Shown here one piece after another: positions 1 through 8,072 of a DNA stretch of 33,113 nucleotides (positions are counted from its first letter, which is position 1; each line of letters starts with the position of its first letter). The translations under genes were made by a program, and so were the position numbers. The notes below the pieces were generated by a model, which saw only the letters and a list, made by a program, of their open reading frames with translations, ran no database searches and was not told the DNA's origin. Source of the stretch: UBA6136 sp964344495. GTDB taxonomy: Bacteria; Pseudomonadota; Gammaproteobacteria; Methylococcales; Methylococcaceae. The stretch is from positions 1 to 33,113 of the forward strand of contig CAYFNI010000010.1 of the NCBI GenBank assembly GCA_964344495.1, given 5' to 3'.

Positions 1-52
1 CCCGACATTCTGCTCCCAAAGCAGACGCGCTACCAGACTGCGCTATACCCCG
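1..52 (-). tRNA. tRNA-Pro (anticodon UGG), 3' part cut off by the window edge
   Basis: Read on the minus strand from position 52, the sequence gives an acceptor half CGGGGTA, a D arm closed by GCGC/GCGC, and an anticodon stem TCTGC/GCAGA around the 7-nt loop TTTGGGA. The anticodon is therefore TGG, which reads proline codons. The variable loop and the first bases of the T stem are present. The rest of the T arm, the 3' acceptor strand and the CCA end lie outside the window. The fold is unambiguous even though only about 52 of some 77 nt are visible. A strong promoter lies just upstream (100-128). Confidence 0.93.
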
Positions 53-99
53 TTGTGCTTTCTCTTGAAAAGCCGCTGGGCGAACCATCAAGACCGCGC

Positions 100-128
100 A
101 TTATAACGACGCTCTTTCGAATGGTCAA
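100..128 (-). promoter_or_regulatory. sigma70 promoter of tRNA-Pro
   Basis: On the minus strand a -35 box TTGACC (128-123) is separated by exactly 17 nt from a consensus -10 box TATAAT (105-100). The bases after the -10 box are GC-rich (GCGCGG). Such a discriminator is typical of stringently controlled stable-RNA promoters, so growth-rate control is a reasonable inference. The predicted start is near 93, which leaves a 5' leader of about 40 nt before the mature tRNA at 52. The promoter sits in the short space between the tRNA and the fchA stop codon. Confidence 0.85.
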
Positions 129-161
129 TCCCATCGCTTCACGCTGGTGACCAGCGACTCT

Positions 162-674
162 TCAAAGTTTCGCCAGCACATCATCATAGATACGCTGGCT
201 GGGCGTATCGACACTGGCCATGATCTGTCCCAGCCGGTCGAGACTGCTGGCCACGAATGCCTCATCCTTGATGGCTCCCGTGTTGACGTGCACGTTCAAG
301 GCCGCGCTCCGGAGCGCGGCGTGAGCGGCCACCACCGCCACGCCGGCATCGCTGATGACATTGGTGTTGCCATGGTCCGCCACGCTGCGACTCAGCCTCA
401 CCACCTCGGCACAGGCTTGGGCACAGTCCAACGGCACACGCGTCGCCACCTTCAGAGCCTCCTGGATCCGGGCAGAGCGGGCTTGTTGCTCCTCATCCGT
501 CGCGCGCGGCATGCCGTAGGCCGCCATCACCTGATCAAAGGCCTCCACCTCGGCCCGCACCATGGTCAGCAGTCCCTCACGCCACCCTTCAGCCTGCGCC
601 AGAACCTGTGTCATCTCCTCTTCGACCGACGCATAATNNNNNNNNNNTTGCTCGATGGAGGTGTCTTTGATCAT
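162..674 (-). CDS. fchA: Methenyltetrahydrofolate cyclohydrolase (formiminotransferase-cyclodeaminase family), interrupted by an assembly gap
   Basis: The product should interconvert 5,10-methenyl-H4F and 10-formyl-H4F in cytoplasmic one-carbon metabolism, working next to MtdA. The C-terminal three quarters matches the helical cyclodeaminase fold: YASVEEEM, then DEEQQARSARIQEAL, CAEVVRLSRSVADHGNTNVISDAGV and LNVHVNTGAIKDE. The start at 674 is supported by a GGAG about 9 nt upstream. Nine N-terminal residues (MIKDTSIEQ) precede ten Ns. Relatives have roughly 40 more residues here, including a PTPGGG motif, so the gap hides real sequence and the displayed 170 residues are too few (family about 205-210). 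The true missing length must be 1 modulo 3 to keep frame. The gene is divergent from mtdA, the partner enzyme of the same pathway. It is not a pseudogene on this evidence. Confidence 0.88.
   Translation of the reverse strand: MIKDTSIEQXXXXYASVEEEMTQVLAQAEGWREGLLTMVRAEVEAFDQVMAAYGMPRATDEEQQARSARIQEALKVATRVPLDCAQACAEVVRLSRSVADHGNTNVISDAGVAVVAAHAALRSAALNVHVNTGAIKDEAFVASSLDRLGQIMASVDTPSQRIYDDVLAKL
639..648. other. Assembly gap (10 Ns) inside fchA
   Basis: A run of ten Ns marks a scaffold join of unknown size. By comparison with the FTCD-C/FchA family, about 120 nt encoding the conserved glycine-rich N-terminal motif are missing. The flanks on both sides are in frame if the missing length is 1 modulo 3. 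Confidence 0.95.
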
Positions 675-721
675 GCCGTCATGCTCCTGCGGACCGATAC
701 AGCAAGGTGAATAGCCACGCC

Positions 722-727
722 ATTATA
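722..727 (-). promoter_or_regulatory. Candidate -10 box for fchA
   Basis: The minus strand reads a perfect TATAAT here, about 50 nt upstream of the fchA start codon. No convincing -35 box is visible at 16-18 nt spacing, so activator dependence is possible. The same AT-rich island could also serve the plus strand (TATAAA, 724-729), but no matching -35 is seen there either. Confidence 0.45.
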
Positions 728-773
728 AACGCGCCCATCCCCCCTGATTTGCCATGCCAGAACGAGTCAGGTA

Positions 774-803
774 ACTTGGCGACCAACCTCGACTCCGCCA
801 AGT
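774..803. promoter_or_regulatory. Inverted repeat in the fchA-mtdA divergent region, candidate operator
   Basis: ACTTGGCG (774-781) and CGCCAAGT (796-803) form a perfect 8-bp inverted repeat. The two arms repeat with a 22-bp offset, about two helical turns, so they could place two subunits of a dimeric regulator on one DNA face. A second small palindrome, GAGCGA-ATC-TCGCTC, follows at 807-821. In some methylotrophs a LysR-type regulator (QscR) controls mtdA and related genes. Whether this site serves such a protein is inference, and a transcript hairpin is the alternative. Confidence 0.45.
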
Positions 804-851
804 CTGGAGCGAATCTCGCTCTGGCCGGGCCATGAACGCCTACCTGCCCCG

Positions 852-1712
852 ATGAAGAAACTCCTGTTCCAGTTTGACACCGACCTGCACCCATCGGTCT
901 TTGATGCCGTGGTGGCCTATGACGGCGGCGCTGATCATGTCATTGGTCATGCTGGCCTGACGCCCGAAACGGTCGCCCCACTGGTTGACGGCACTATCTT
1001 CACCCGCCCACCGAAAGACAAAAAGAACACCGCCATTTTCGTCGGCGGCAGCGACATGCAGGCCGGGCAAGCGCTGTTTGAAGCGGTGCAAAAGCGGTTC
1101 TTCGCTGATTTTCGCGTTTCCGTCATGCTCGACAGCAACGGCAGCAACACAACGGCCGCGGCGGCTGTCGCCAAACTGCTGACCAGCGGCCCCCTCCAGG
1201 GCCGCCGCGCCGTCGTGCTGGCCGGTACCGGCCCGGTCGGCCAGCGGGCTGCAGTGATGCTGGCCCACGCCGGCGCGACGCAGATCACCCTCACCAGCCG
1301 CCAACAGGCGCGCGCCGAGCATGCTGCTCAGGAGATCAAGTCCCGCTTCGGCGTCGAGGTCATCCCCGTCCAGGCGTATGACTGCGATGACCGCGGCTAC
1401 GCCATTGAACAGGCCGACGTGGTCATCGCCACCGGGGCCACGGGCGTCGAATTGCTCCATCCGGAACATTGGCAGGATCACCCGACGCTTGAACTACTGG
1501 CCGATGCCAACGCCACCCCGCCACTGGGGATTGGCGGCATCGAGATGATGGATCGGGGCGTCGATCGGTTCGGAAAAAAGGTCTGGGGCGCGATTGGCTT
1601 CGGCACCCTCAAGCTGGCGCTGCACCGGGCCTGCATTGCCCGACTGTTCGAGGCCAACAATCTGGTGCTGGACGCCGAAGAAATCTTCGCCATCGCCCGT
1701 TCCATGGCATAA
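852..1712 (+). CDS. mtdA: NAD(P)-dependent methylene-H4MPT / methylene-H4F dehydrogenase (MtdA/MtdB family)
   Basis: The enzyme oxidises methylene-tetrahydropterin to the methenyl form with NAD(P)+, the step after formaldehyde capture in methylotrophs. The 286 residues match the family length. The N terminus MKKLLFQFDTD, the segment VMLDSNGSNTTAAA (about 91-104), the Rossmann motif AGTGPVGQRAA (about 124-134) and PPLGIGGIE are all family hallmarks. From sequence memory the closest match is MtdA of Methylobacterium, but MtdA and MtdB cannot be told apart safely by eye. Context favours MtdA: fchA, which makes 10-formyl-H4F from the MtdA product, lies head-to-head upstream. No strong ribosome site is visible before the ATG at 852. 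The downstream gene ispG follows after 127 nt and is probably separate. Confidence 0.9.
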   Translation: MKKLLFQFDTDLHPSVFDAVVAYDGGADHVIGHAGLTPETVAPLVDGTIFTRPPKDKKNTAIFVGGSDMQAGQALFEAVQKRFFADFRVSVMLDSNGSNTTAAAAVAKLLTSGPLQGRRAVVLAGTGPVGQRAAVMLAHAGATQITLTSRQQARAEHAAQEIKSRFGVEVIPVQAYDCDDRGYAIEQADVVIATGATGVELLHPEHWQDHPTLELLADANATPPLGIGGIEMMDRGVDRFGKKVWGAIGFGTLKLALHRACIARLFEANNLVLDAEEIFAIARSMA

Positions 1713-1839
1713 ATCACGGATTTCGCGGCACCGTGTTTTCGGCCTGGCAACGCACAAATTCCCTTGCAGGCTCTCGAACTCAGCCGGTTCCCTGTAAAAT
1801 CCCGCCGATCGAATCACACTTGCATTTCAGGTTTCAGCC

Positions 1840-3076
1840 ATGATCGCTCGCAAAAACACCGTAGGAGTCAAAGTCGGAGACATTCAGATCGGCGGCGGCG
1901 CCCCGATTGTCGTCCAGTCCATGACCAACACCGACACGGCGGACATCGCCGGCACGGTCCAACAGATTTACGAACTCGCCCGCGCCGGCTCGGAACTGGT
2001 TCGCGTCACGGTCAATAACGAGGCCTCGGCCGAGGCTGTCCCTCGAATCCGTGAGCAACTGGACGCCAAAGGCTGCCATGTGCCGATCATCGGTGACTTC
2101 CACTTCAACGGCCACAAGCTGCTCGAAAAATACCCCGCCTGTGCCGAGGCACTGGGTAAATACCGCATCAATCCCGGCAATGTCGGGCGCGGCTCGAAGC
2201 GCGATCCGCAATTTGCTCAGATGATCGAATTTGCCTGCCGCTATGACAAGCCGGTACGCATCGGCGTCAACTGGGGCAGCCTCGATCAGTCGGTTCTGGC
2301 CCGGCTGCTGGACGAAAACGCCCAACTGGCCGACCCGGCGCCGCTCGAACATGTCATGCGCGAAGCTGTCATCACCTCGGCGCTCGAAAGCGCCCACCGC
2401 GCCATGGAACTGGGATTGCCGCAGAACCGCATCGTGATCTCCTGCAAGCTCAGCCGCGTGCAGGAACTGATCGCCGTCTACGAGGCCCTTTCGGCCCGCT
2501 GCGACTTCGCCCTGCACCTCGGTCTGACTGAAGCCGGCATGGGCTCCAAGGGCATCGTGGCCTCCAGCGCGGCGCTGGGCGTGCTGTTGCAGCAAGGCAT
2601 CGGCGACACCATCCGTGTTTCGCTGACACCGGAACCCGTCCACAACGACCGCACCCTGGAAGTGATCGTTGCCCAGGAAATCCTGCAGANNNNNNNNNNC
2701 CATGGGCTTCCGCTCATTCCTGCCGCTGGTGACTGCCTGCCCCGGCTGCGGCCGGACCACCAGCACCTATTTCCAGCAGCTGGCGCAGGACATCCAGAGC
2801 CACATCCGCCACAAAATGCCGGAATGGAAAAAGGTCTACCACGGCGTGGAAGACATGCAGGTGGCCGTCATGGGCTGCGTCGTCAACGGACCCGGCGAAA
2901 GCAAGCACTCCCACATCGGCATCAGCCTGCCCGGCACCGGGGAAGACCCGGTCGCGCCCGTGTACGAGGACGGCATCAAGACCGTGACCCTGAAGGGCGA
3001 GCGAATTGCCGAAGAATTTCAGGCACTGGTCGAGAAGTACGTCGACAGCCACTACGGCCGCAAGGAATCTGCCTGA
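1840..3076 (+). CDS. ispG: 4-hydroxy-3-methylbut-2-enyl diphosphate synthase (flavodoxin/ferredoxin), split by an N-run
   Basis: IspG converts 2-C-methyl-D-erythritol 2,4-cyclodiphosphate to HMBPP in the MEP isoprenoid pathway, using a [4Fe-4S] cluster. The start ATG at 1840 follows a weak AGG. The TIM-barrel part carries VQSMTNTDTADI, GDFHFNG and RINPGNVG. The cluster region has CPGC (about residues 297-300) and MGCVVNGPGES (Cys about 343, Glu about 350). Ten Ns at 2690-2699 shift the frame. Removing them gives CAG-ACC-ATG-GGC, encoding the expected QTMG, and a clean 408-residue protein, a length seen for the longer proteobacterial IspG form. The apparent frameshift is therefore an assembly artefact and the gene is intact. 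Confidence 0.95.
2690..2699. other. Assembly gap (10 Ns) inside ispG, probably zero bases missing
   Basis: The left flank ends ...CTGCAGA and the right flank begins CCATGGGC. Direct joining gives an unbroken reading frame with the residues expected in IspG. The Ns are a scaffolding placeholder for abutting contig ends. Confidence 0.95.
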
Positions 3077-3346
3077 CCGCGTTCGACTGGCGCAGCGATC
3101 ACGCCTGAACCCGACGATTTGAACGGTTGCCGACCCAAGCCGCGTAGCCGCAGAGCCCTTGGGAAAACAGTCATCACCCCCCCCGGGGGCTGCCCCACCA
3201 GGCGGCCCGCCTCCGGATGGCACCCGAAAGCCGGCGAGCGCTGCATGCGCACCCTGCCGGCGGAGTTCCCGCCGCCCAGCGATCACTCCGGCCCTCGCTG
3301 CCATCCGGCCCCCTTTCACCCTGCTTAACATGGAGCCAAACCCCTG

Positions 3347-4201
3347 ATGCGTAAGGTATCAAGCGTTCTCATCCTGATCGTGATCAGCCTCGGACTGACT
3401 GGCTGCGCCACAACCCCGGAGGTAGTGGCCACCCGACCGGTATCCAGCAAACCGAAGCAACCTCGCCGCTACCTGCAAATTCCGCTGGATACGGCCATAT
3501 CGCCCTCGTACAGCTTCCCCAAAGGCTCACGTTCGGTGGACGATGTGCTGTTCGCCTTTGCGCCGGCGGCGCTGGATCAGCTCAAACCCTATTTCCGCAA
3601 GGCCGGCGTCAATTATCCGCCGACCGAAATCGTCCTCCTCGCCATCAAGGACGAACGCAAGATGGAACTGTGGGCCCGTGACGCCGGTGCCAGATTCAAA
3701 CTGGTCCGCACCTATCACATCAAGGCAGCCAGTGGTATGCGCGGACCCAAGCTGCGTCAGGGCGACCGCCAGGTGCCGGAGGGCATTTACCAGATCTCGC
3801 GCCTCAACCCGAACAGCAACTACCATCTCTCCATGAAGGTGGACTACCCCAACCAGTTCGATCTGGACCACGCCGAGGACGATGGCCGCAGCGATCTCGG
3901 CGGCGACATCTTCATTCATGGCAAAAGCGTATCGGCCGGCTGTCTGGCCATGGGCGACGCCGCCATCGAAGAACTGTTCGTATTGGCCGCGCACGTAGGC
4001 ACCCGCAACATCAAGGTCGTCATCGCCCCCAGCGACCCCCGCCTGCGCCCGCTGGACACCAGCCACCCGAGCCTGCCGGACTGGACCCCCGAGCTCTACG
4101 ATCAGATCACCCGGGAAATCTTCGCGATCACGCAGGCCAAGCCGCCGGTCAAGCTCGCCCACAGTCACCCCCACCACCCGATCTACAAACCCGCCAACTA
4201 G
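3347..4201 (+). CDS. Lipoprotein of the L,D-transpeptidase catalytic-domain (YkuD/YafK-like) family
   Basis: The 284-residue product begins with a lipoprotein signal peptide ending in LTGC (Cys20), so it should be anchored to a membrane facing the periplasm. The catalytic domain spans about residues 90-225. It holds the signature IHGKSVSAGCLAM, with His191 and nucleophile Cys199. The spacing and the segments KDERKMELW and YHIKAASG resemble YafK/DpaA-type proteins, which act on peptidoglycan-lipoprotein links, more than classic 3-3 crosslinkers. That sub-assignment is inference. It stands alone on the plus strand after a 270-nt spacer that contains a run of eight Cs followed by five Gs (3179-3191) and no gene that I can support. 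Confidence 0.85.
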   Translation: MRKVSSVLILIVISLGLTGCATTPEVVATRPVSSKPKQPRRYLQIPLDTAISPSYSFPKGSRSVDDVLFAFAPAALDQLKPYFRKAGVNYPPTEIVLLAIKDERKMELWARDAGARFKLVRTYHIKAASGMRGPKLRQGDRQVPEGIYQISRLNPNSNYHLSMKVDYPNQFDLDHAEDDGRSDLGGDIFIHGKSVSAGCLAMGDAAIEELFVLAAHVGTRNIKVVIAPSDPRLRPLDTSHPSLPDWTPELYDQITREIFAITQAKPPVKLAHSHPHHPIYKPAN

Positions 4202-4218
4202 CGCCGGTTACGGACGGC

Positions 4219-4239
4219 CCTGCCCGACCTGCGGGCAGG
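4219..4239 (+). terminator. Hairpin after the L,D-transpeptidase gene
   Basis: CCTGCCCG (4219-4226) and CGGGCAGG (4232-4239) form an 8-bp stem around a 5-nt loop, 17 nt after the stop codon. No U-tract follows, so it may only stabilise the 3' end. Confidence 0.35.
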
Positions 4240-4331
4240 ACCCCGGCGTAGCCGCGACCTGGCGCAACGGGCCGAACGACATCGGCTAGCGGAGTTTGCG
4301 TATACCCAGCGGAGAACTTTCGCCCAATGGT

Positions 4332-5846
4332 ATGACTCTCAGTTTTCACGAACAACGCATACACGAGATGCTTATGCCCCCGACGCTGGACACCCGCCCC
4401 GACTGGCCTGCCTTCGACCCTCAGGCTGCCATTCAACTGCTGCACGATGAAGCCGACTGGCTCGCCATTCGCTATGTCGAAGAAAATACGCATCACCGCT
4501 CGGCCCGCAACGGCCGGCCGGAACAGAACTCGATCAACTTCGAACGCGGCCTCATGATCGAGGCCCTGGTCGATGGCCAGATTGCCTATGCGGCCACCAG
4601 CGACCTGTCCCCCAGCAGCCTGCTGGCGACAGCACGACGGGCGGTGAGCCATGCCCGCGACACGGCCCCCCTGCGCGCCAGCACCTTCAGCCCGACCGTG
4701 CGGCCGGCCCACCGGGGCCACTACACCTCACCCGCCCACCGTTGGCTCGACAGCGTCAGTCTGGGCGAATTCAGCGACCACCTGATCGAAGCCAGCCGCC
4801 GGCTCAAGGTATCGGACAAAATCGTCACCGCCGTGGCCGAAGCCACCCTGATCGAAACCCACATGGCCTATGTGTCCACCAGTGGCAGCGACATCACCCA
4901 AAGGTTCCTGATGTCAGGACAGCATTTCGGTGCCATCGCCCACCACCAAGGCCAAACCCAGCAACGCAGCCTCAACGGTCCGCATGCCCGCTGCTGGCAA
5001 ACCGGACTCGACGCCTTCGACTGGGACGTTCTCTACGAAGCATGTCAGCGGGTCGGGCTGGAGGCACTGGAACTGCTGGACGCGGACAACTGCCCGGATG
5101 AGACGCTGGATCTGGTGCTGGCGCCGGATCAGATGCTGCTGCAGATTCACGAATCCATCGGCCATCCGCTGGAGCTTGACCGCATTCTGGGTGACGAACG
5201 CAATTACGCCGGCTGGAGCTTCGTCAAACCCGAGGACTTTGGGCAGCTGCAATACGGCAGCCCGCTGATGAACGTCACCTTCGATCCTGACCGCTCCGGC
5301 GAATTCGCCGCGTACGCCTTCGACGACGGCGGCGCCCCCGCCAGCCCCGAATACCTGATCCGTGAAGGACGGCTGCTGCGCGGCCTCGGCGGCCTCGAAA
5401 GCCAGAGCCGCCTTGGGTTACCGGGCGTAGCCAACTTTCGTGCCTCCAGTTGGAACCGCGCGCCCATCGACCGCATGGCGAACATCAACCTCGAACCCGG
5501 CAGCAGCCGCTTCGAGGATCTGATCGGCCAAGTCGAGCGCGGCGTCTACATGGAAGCAAATCGCTCCTGGTCGATTGATGACTACCGCAACAAATTCCAG
5601 TTCGGCTGCGAATACGCCCGTCTGATCGAAGAGGGGCGCCTGACCCGCACCCTCAAGAATCCCAACTACCGCGGCGTCACCCTGCCCTTCTGGCACTCGC
5701 TGGCGGCAGTCGGCAATGCCGACACCTTCCGCACCTACGGCACCCCTTACTGCGGCAAGGGCGAACCCAACCAGATCATCCGCGTCGGCCATGCCTCGCC
5801 GGCTTGCCTGTTCCGGGGCGTACAGGTGTTTGGGGGTGGCGCATGA
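4332..5846 (+). CDS. TldD-like metalloprotease subunit (TldD/PmbA family, divergent type)
   Basis: TldD-TldE complexes are zinc proteases that degrade unfolded peptides and mature some ribosomal peptides. This subunit carries the HExxxH motif in LLQIHESIGH (His273, Glu274 and His278 from this start) and a late Cys in YCGKGEPNQ. These match the three zinc ligands known for E. coli TldD, so it should be the catalytic subunit. Sequence around the motif (LELDRILGDERNYAGWSFV) differs clearly from housekeeping TldD. The start is uncertain: an in-frame TTG at 4296 and ATGs at 4332, 4368 and 4374 are all possible and none has a strong ribosome site. A TATACC near 4301 could be a -10 box, which favours 4332. 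Its stop overlaps the start of the next gene (ATGA), so the two are co-translated. Confidence 0.88.
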   Translation: MTLSFHEQRIHEMLMPPTLDTRPDWPAFDPQAAIQLLHDEADWLAIRYVEENTHHRSARNGRPEQNSINFERGLMIEALVDGQIAYAATSDLSPSSLLATARRAVSHARDTAPLRASTFSPTVRPAHRGHYTSPAHRWLDSVSLGEFSDHLIEASRRLKVSDKIVTAVAEATLIETHMAYVSTSGSDITQRFLMSGQHFGAIAHHQGQTQQRSLNGPHARCWQTGLDAFDWDVLYEACQRVGLEALELLDADNCPDETLDLVLAPDQMLLQIHESIGHPLELDRILGDERNYAGWSFVKPEDFGQLQYGSPLMNVTFDPDRSGEFAAYAFDDGGAPASPEYLIREGRLLRGLGGLESQSRLGLPGVANFRASSWNRAPIDRMANINLEPGSSRFEDLIGQVERGVYMEANRSWSIDDYRNKFQFGCEYARLIEEGRLTRTLKNPNYRGVTLPFWHSLAAVGNADTFRTYGTPYCGKGEPNQIIRVGHASPACLFRGVQVFGGGA

Positions 5847-7198
5847 TGAAGTTCATCGACAACTGCCTGTACCACTTCGAATCGGTCTGCAATGCCTGCT
5901 TTGAACACTTGAGCGGTGACGAAGCGCTGACCGTCAGCCTGTCCGGCGAGGCTCAGCTGTACTTGCGCCTGAATCAGGCTCGGGTGAGGCAAACCACGAC
6001 CGTCGAACAAGGCCGCTACACATTGCGCTATCAGACCGCCTCGCGGCGACTGACGCTGACTTTCGACGTCACCGGCCATGTCGACCGGGATCGGGCGATC
6101 GCCCTGTCGCTGCTCAGTCAGGCCCGGGAGGAGGTAAAGGTTCTACCCGACGATCCCTTCGTCGTGCCGGTCGTCGATCACGGCCAGAGCCAGGAGATTC
6201 ACCCCGGCCAGCTGCCGACGCTGACCGACCTGCTGGCGCAGATCGCGCGCGAAAGCGGCACGACCGATTTCAGCGGACTCTATGCCGGCGGCCGCCAGAT
6301 CCGCGCCAGCCGTAATTCGGCCGGCATGCGGCATGTCTTTGCCACCACCAGCTTCTGCCTCGATTACTCGCTCTTCACCCGTAATGCCGCTGGCGACAAC
6401 AAGGCCGTCAAGGGCCAGTATGCCGGGCATGACTGGAGTCCGGCCCGGTTTGCCGTCACGCTCGCCGCCGACCGCCAGCGACTCACGCTGCTGGAGCGCG
6501 ACAGCCACGCAGTGACCCCCGGCGACTACCGCGCCTATTTCGCGCCCGCTGCCGTCGATGCCATGATCCACATGTTTTCCTGGGGCGGCGTTAGCTACAG
6601 TGCCTGGAAAAAGGGCGATTCGGCCCTCGCCCAGTTGATCCGGGGCGATACCCGGCTTTCGCCTCACTTCTCGCTGCGGGAAAACTTCGATCTGGGACTT
6701 TCGCCCCGATTCAACAGCCTTGGCGAAATGGCTCCGGCGCAACTGTCGGTGATCGAGCACGGCGCGCTTCAGAACCTGCTGGTCAGTTCCCGCTCCGGCC
6801 AAGAGTATGGTGTACCCGCCAATGGCGCTGATCCCGGCGAGGGGCTGCGTTCCGCCGACATGGCCAACGGCAACCTGAGCGACAGCGCCATTCTGTCGAC
6901 GCTGGGCACCGGGCTATTCATTGGCAACCTGCACTACCTTAACTGGAGTGATCACCACAGTGCCCGCATCACGGGCATGACCCGCTATGCCTGCTTCTGG
7001 GTTGAACAAGGCGAGATTGTCGCGCCGATCCAGGATTTGCGTTTCGACGAAAGCTTGTACCGCCTGTTCGGAACCGAACTTGAGGCGGTCACCGACGCCA
7101 CCGAGACACGGATGGCGACCGACACCTACGGCCAGCGCGCCGTCGGTGGCTCCCGGGTACCGGGGATGCTGGTCGGCAACGTCCGTTTCACGCTTTAA
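5843..7198 (+). CDS. TldE/PmbA-like partner subunit
   Basis: This 451-residue protein belongs to the same TldD/PmbA superfamily but lacks an HExxxH motif, as expected for the non-catalytic TldE partner that shapes the proteolytic chamber. Recognisable family segments are RQIRASRNSAGMRHVF, FSLRENFDLGLSPRFNS, LGTGLFIGNLHYLNWSD and TRYACFWVEQGEIVAPI. The ATG at 5843 overlaps the stop of the TldD-like gene by four bases. The methionine at 5846 is an equally possible start, and the ORF extension upstream to 5804 would overlap the preceding gene in another frame. The pair looks like a second, specialised TldD-TldE system. Its peptide substrate is not evident nearby. Confidence 0.85.
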   Translation: MMKFIDNCLYHFESVCNACFEHLSGDEALTVSLSGEAQLYLRLNQARVRQTTTVEQGRYTLRYQTASRRLTLTFDVTGHVDRDRAIALSLLSQAREEVKVLPDDPFVVPVVDHGQSQEIHPGQLPTLTDLLAQIARESGTTDFSGLYAGGRQIRASRNSAGMRHVFATTSFCLDYSLFTRNAAGDNKAVKGQYAGHDWSPARFAVTLAADRQRLTLLERDSHAVTPGDYRAYFAPAAVDAMIHMFSWGGVSYSAWKKGDSALAQLIRGDTRLSPHFSLRENFDLGLSPRFNSLGEMAPAQLSVIEHGALQNLLVSSRSGQEYGVPANGADPGEGLRSADMANGNLSDSAILSTLGTGLFIGNLHYLNWSDHHSARITGMTRYACFWVEQGEIVAPIQDLRFDESLYRLFGTELEAVTDATETRMATDTYGQRAVGGSRVPGMLVGNVRFTL

Positions 7199-7224
7199 CC
7201 CGGCGGGCGTGGGAGCCCGCCGGG
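7199..7224. terminator. Strong hairpin between convergent genes
   Basis: CCCGGCGGGC (7199-7208) and GCCCGCCGGG (7215-7224) form a perfect 10-bp GC stem with a 6-nt loop directly after the TldE-like stop codon. It lies between this gene and the convergent cytochrome gene. It has no U-tract, so it is a likely but not classic bidirectional terminator. Confidence 0.55.
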
Positions 7225-7234
7225 CACGCCGGCA

Positions 7235-7987
7235 TTAATGCCTGGATGTGGGGAGCCGGGTCCAGAAGGACGGCCACTTGTCACGCGGCACCCACATCTG
7301 CACCAGCGCGGTGAAGATCATGACGGAGGACGCCAGACTGTAGCCGATACCGCCGATCATGGTCAGCCAGGCAAAGGCTGGCATCAGCTTGGTCAACCAC
7401 CACGACAGCACGTCCAGTATCAGGAAGGCAAAGGGGGTCGAAATCAGCATCAGCTTCCAGCGCATCGGGAACTCGGCCATGCCGAAAATCCAGCCCACGA
7501 ACAGGAAGATGAAGGCAATGCCAAACAGATGAATGTGAGACACCCGGGTCAGGGACGCAATACTGGCGCCGTGATCAATTTCGGACACCTTCTGCATGTT
7601 TTCGTACTGGGTGAAGTCGGGCAAGGCTGAACCCGGCGCGTGACACGCCACGCAATACTGGTTCACCAGCGGCTTGATCTCGGTGTTCCAGTCTTTCAGC
7701 GTCGCACCGTCGCGCGCCCACTGGATCAGTCGAAACCGGACCTCGTCCGGCGCCATGGCTTTCATCTGGCCCTTGAGCATTGACTCCAGCTTGGATCCGC
7801 TGTGGTTGCCGTAGTAGCTGTAGACAATATCGTCAATCGACAGACCCGGCTTGCCATCAGCCTTCCCGTGCGTCTCCATGATCTGGAATCCGGCCATCAG
7901 CAGTCCGACACCGATCACCAGCAAAAAGCCGGTAAACAGCACCTTGTAGGGGGCGGGCAGTTTGGCCAGGGTAGTGACCTGAATCAT
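7235..7987 (-). CDS. Membrane-anchored protein with one c-type haem-binding motif
   Basis: The 250-residue product has an N-terminal membrane segment (about 15-35), a periplasmic part and three more hydrophobic segments (about 152-172, 176-198, 203-230). The periplasmic part contains CVACH (Cys112, Cys115, His116) in a context like a reduced cytochrome c domain (IKPLVNQYCVACHAPGSALPDF). The conserved-looking DIVYSYYGNHSGSKLE precedes it. The histidines in SHIHLFG and the long hydrophobic segments suggest an electron-transfer or haem-bearing membrane protein, but the partner is unknown. The start is supported by GGAG eight nt upstream. It lies 85 nt downstream of the P-type ATPase on the same strand, so co-transcription is possible. 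Confidence 0.7.
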   Translation of the reverse strand: MIQVTTLAKLPAPYKVLFTGFLLVIGVGLLMAGFQIMETHGKADGKPGLSIDDIVYSYYGNHSGSKLESMLKGQMKAMAPDEVRFRLIQWARDGATLKDWNTEIKPLVNQYCVACHAPGSALPDFTQYENMQKVSEIDHGASIASLTRVSHIHLFGIAFIFLFVGWIFGMAEFPMRWKLMLISTPFAFLILDVLSWWLTKLMPAFAWLTMIGGIGYSLASSVMIFTALVQMWVPRDKWPSFWTRLPTSRH

Positions 7988-8072
7988 GGGGGACTCTCCG
8001 GGTAAAGTTCAGACTCGTCACCATTACACCCGGACGGGCGCCAAGGTTCAAGGCATTTCCCGCCCGTGTCAC

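Noticed and set aside
1764..1800. TTGCAG ... TAAAAT as an ispG promoter
   Set aside because: The spacing is about 25 nt, too long for a sigma70 promoter, and no better -35 is seen.
1840..3108. ispG as a frameshifted pseudogene
   Set aside because: The shift comes only from the ten Ns; deleting them restores a perfect family sequence.
3179..3191. C8G5 tract as a regulatory element
   Set aside because: A simple homopolymer with a short palindrome only; no promoter or gene start depends on it as far as I can see. Phase variation is not supported because it lies outside coding sequence.
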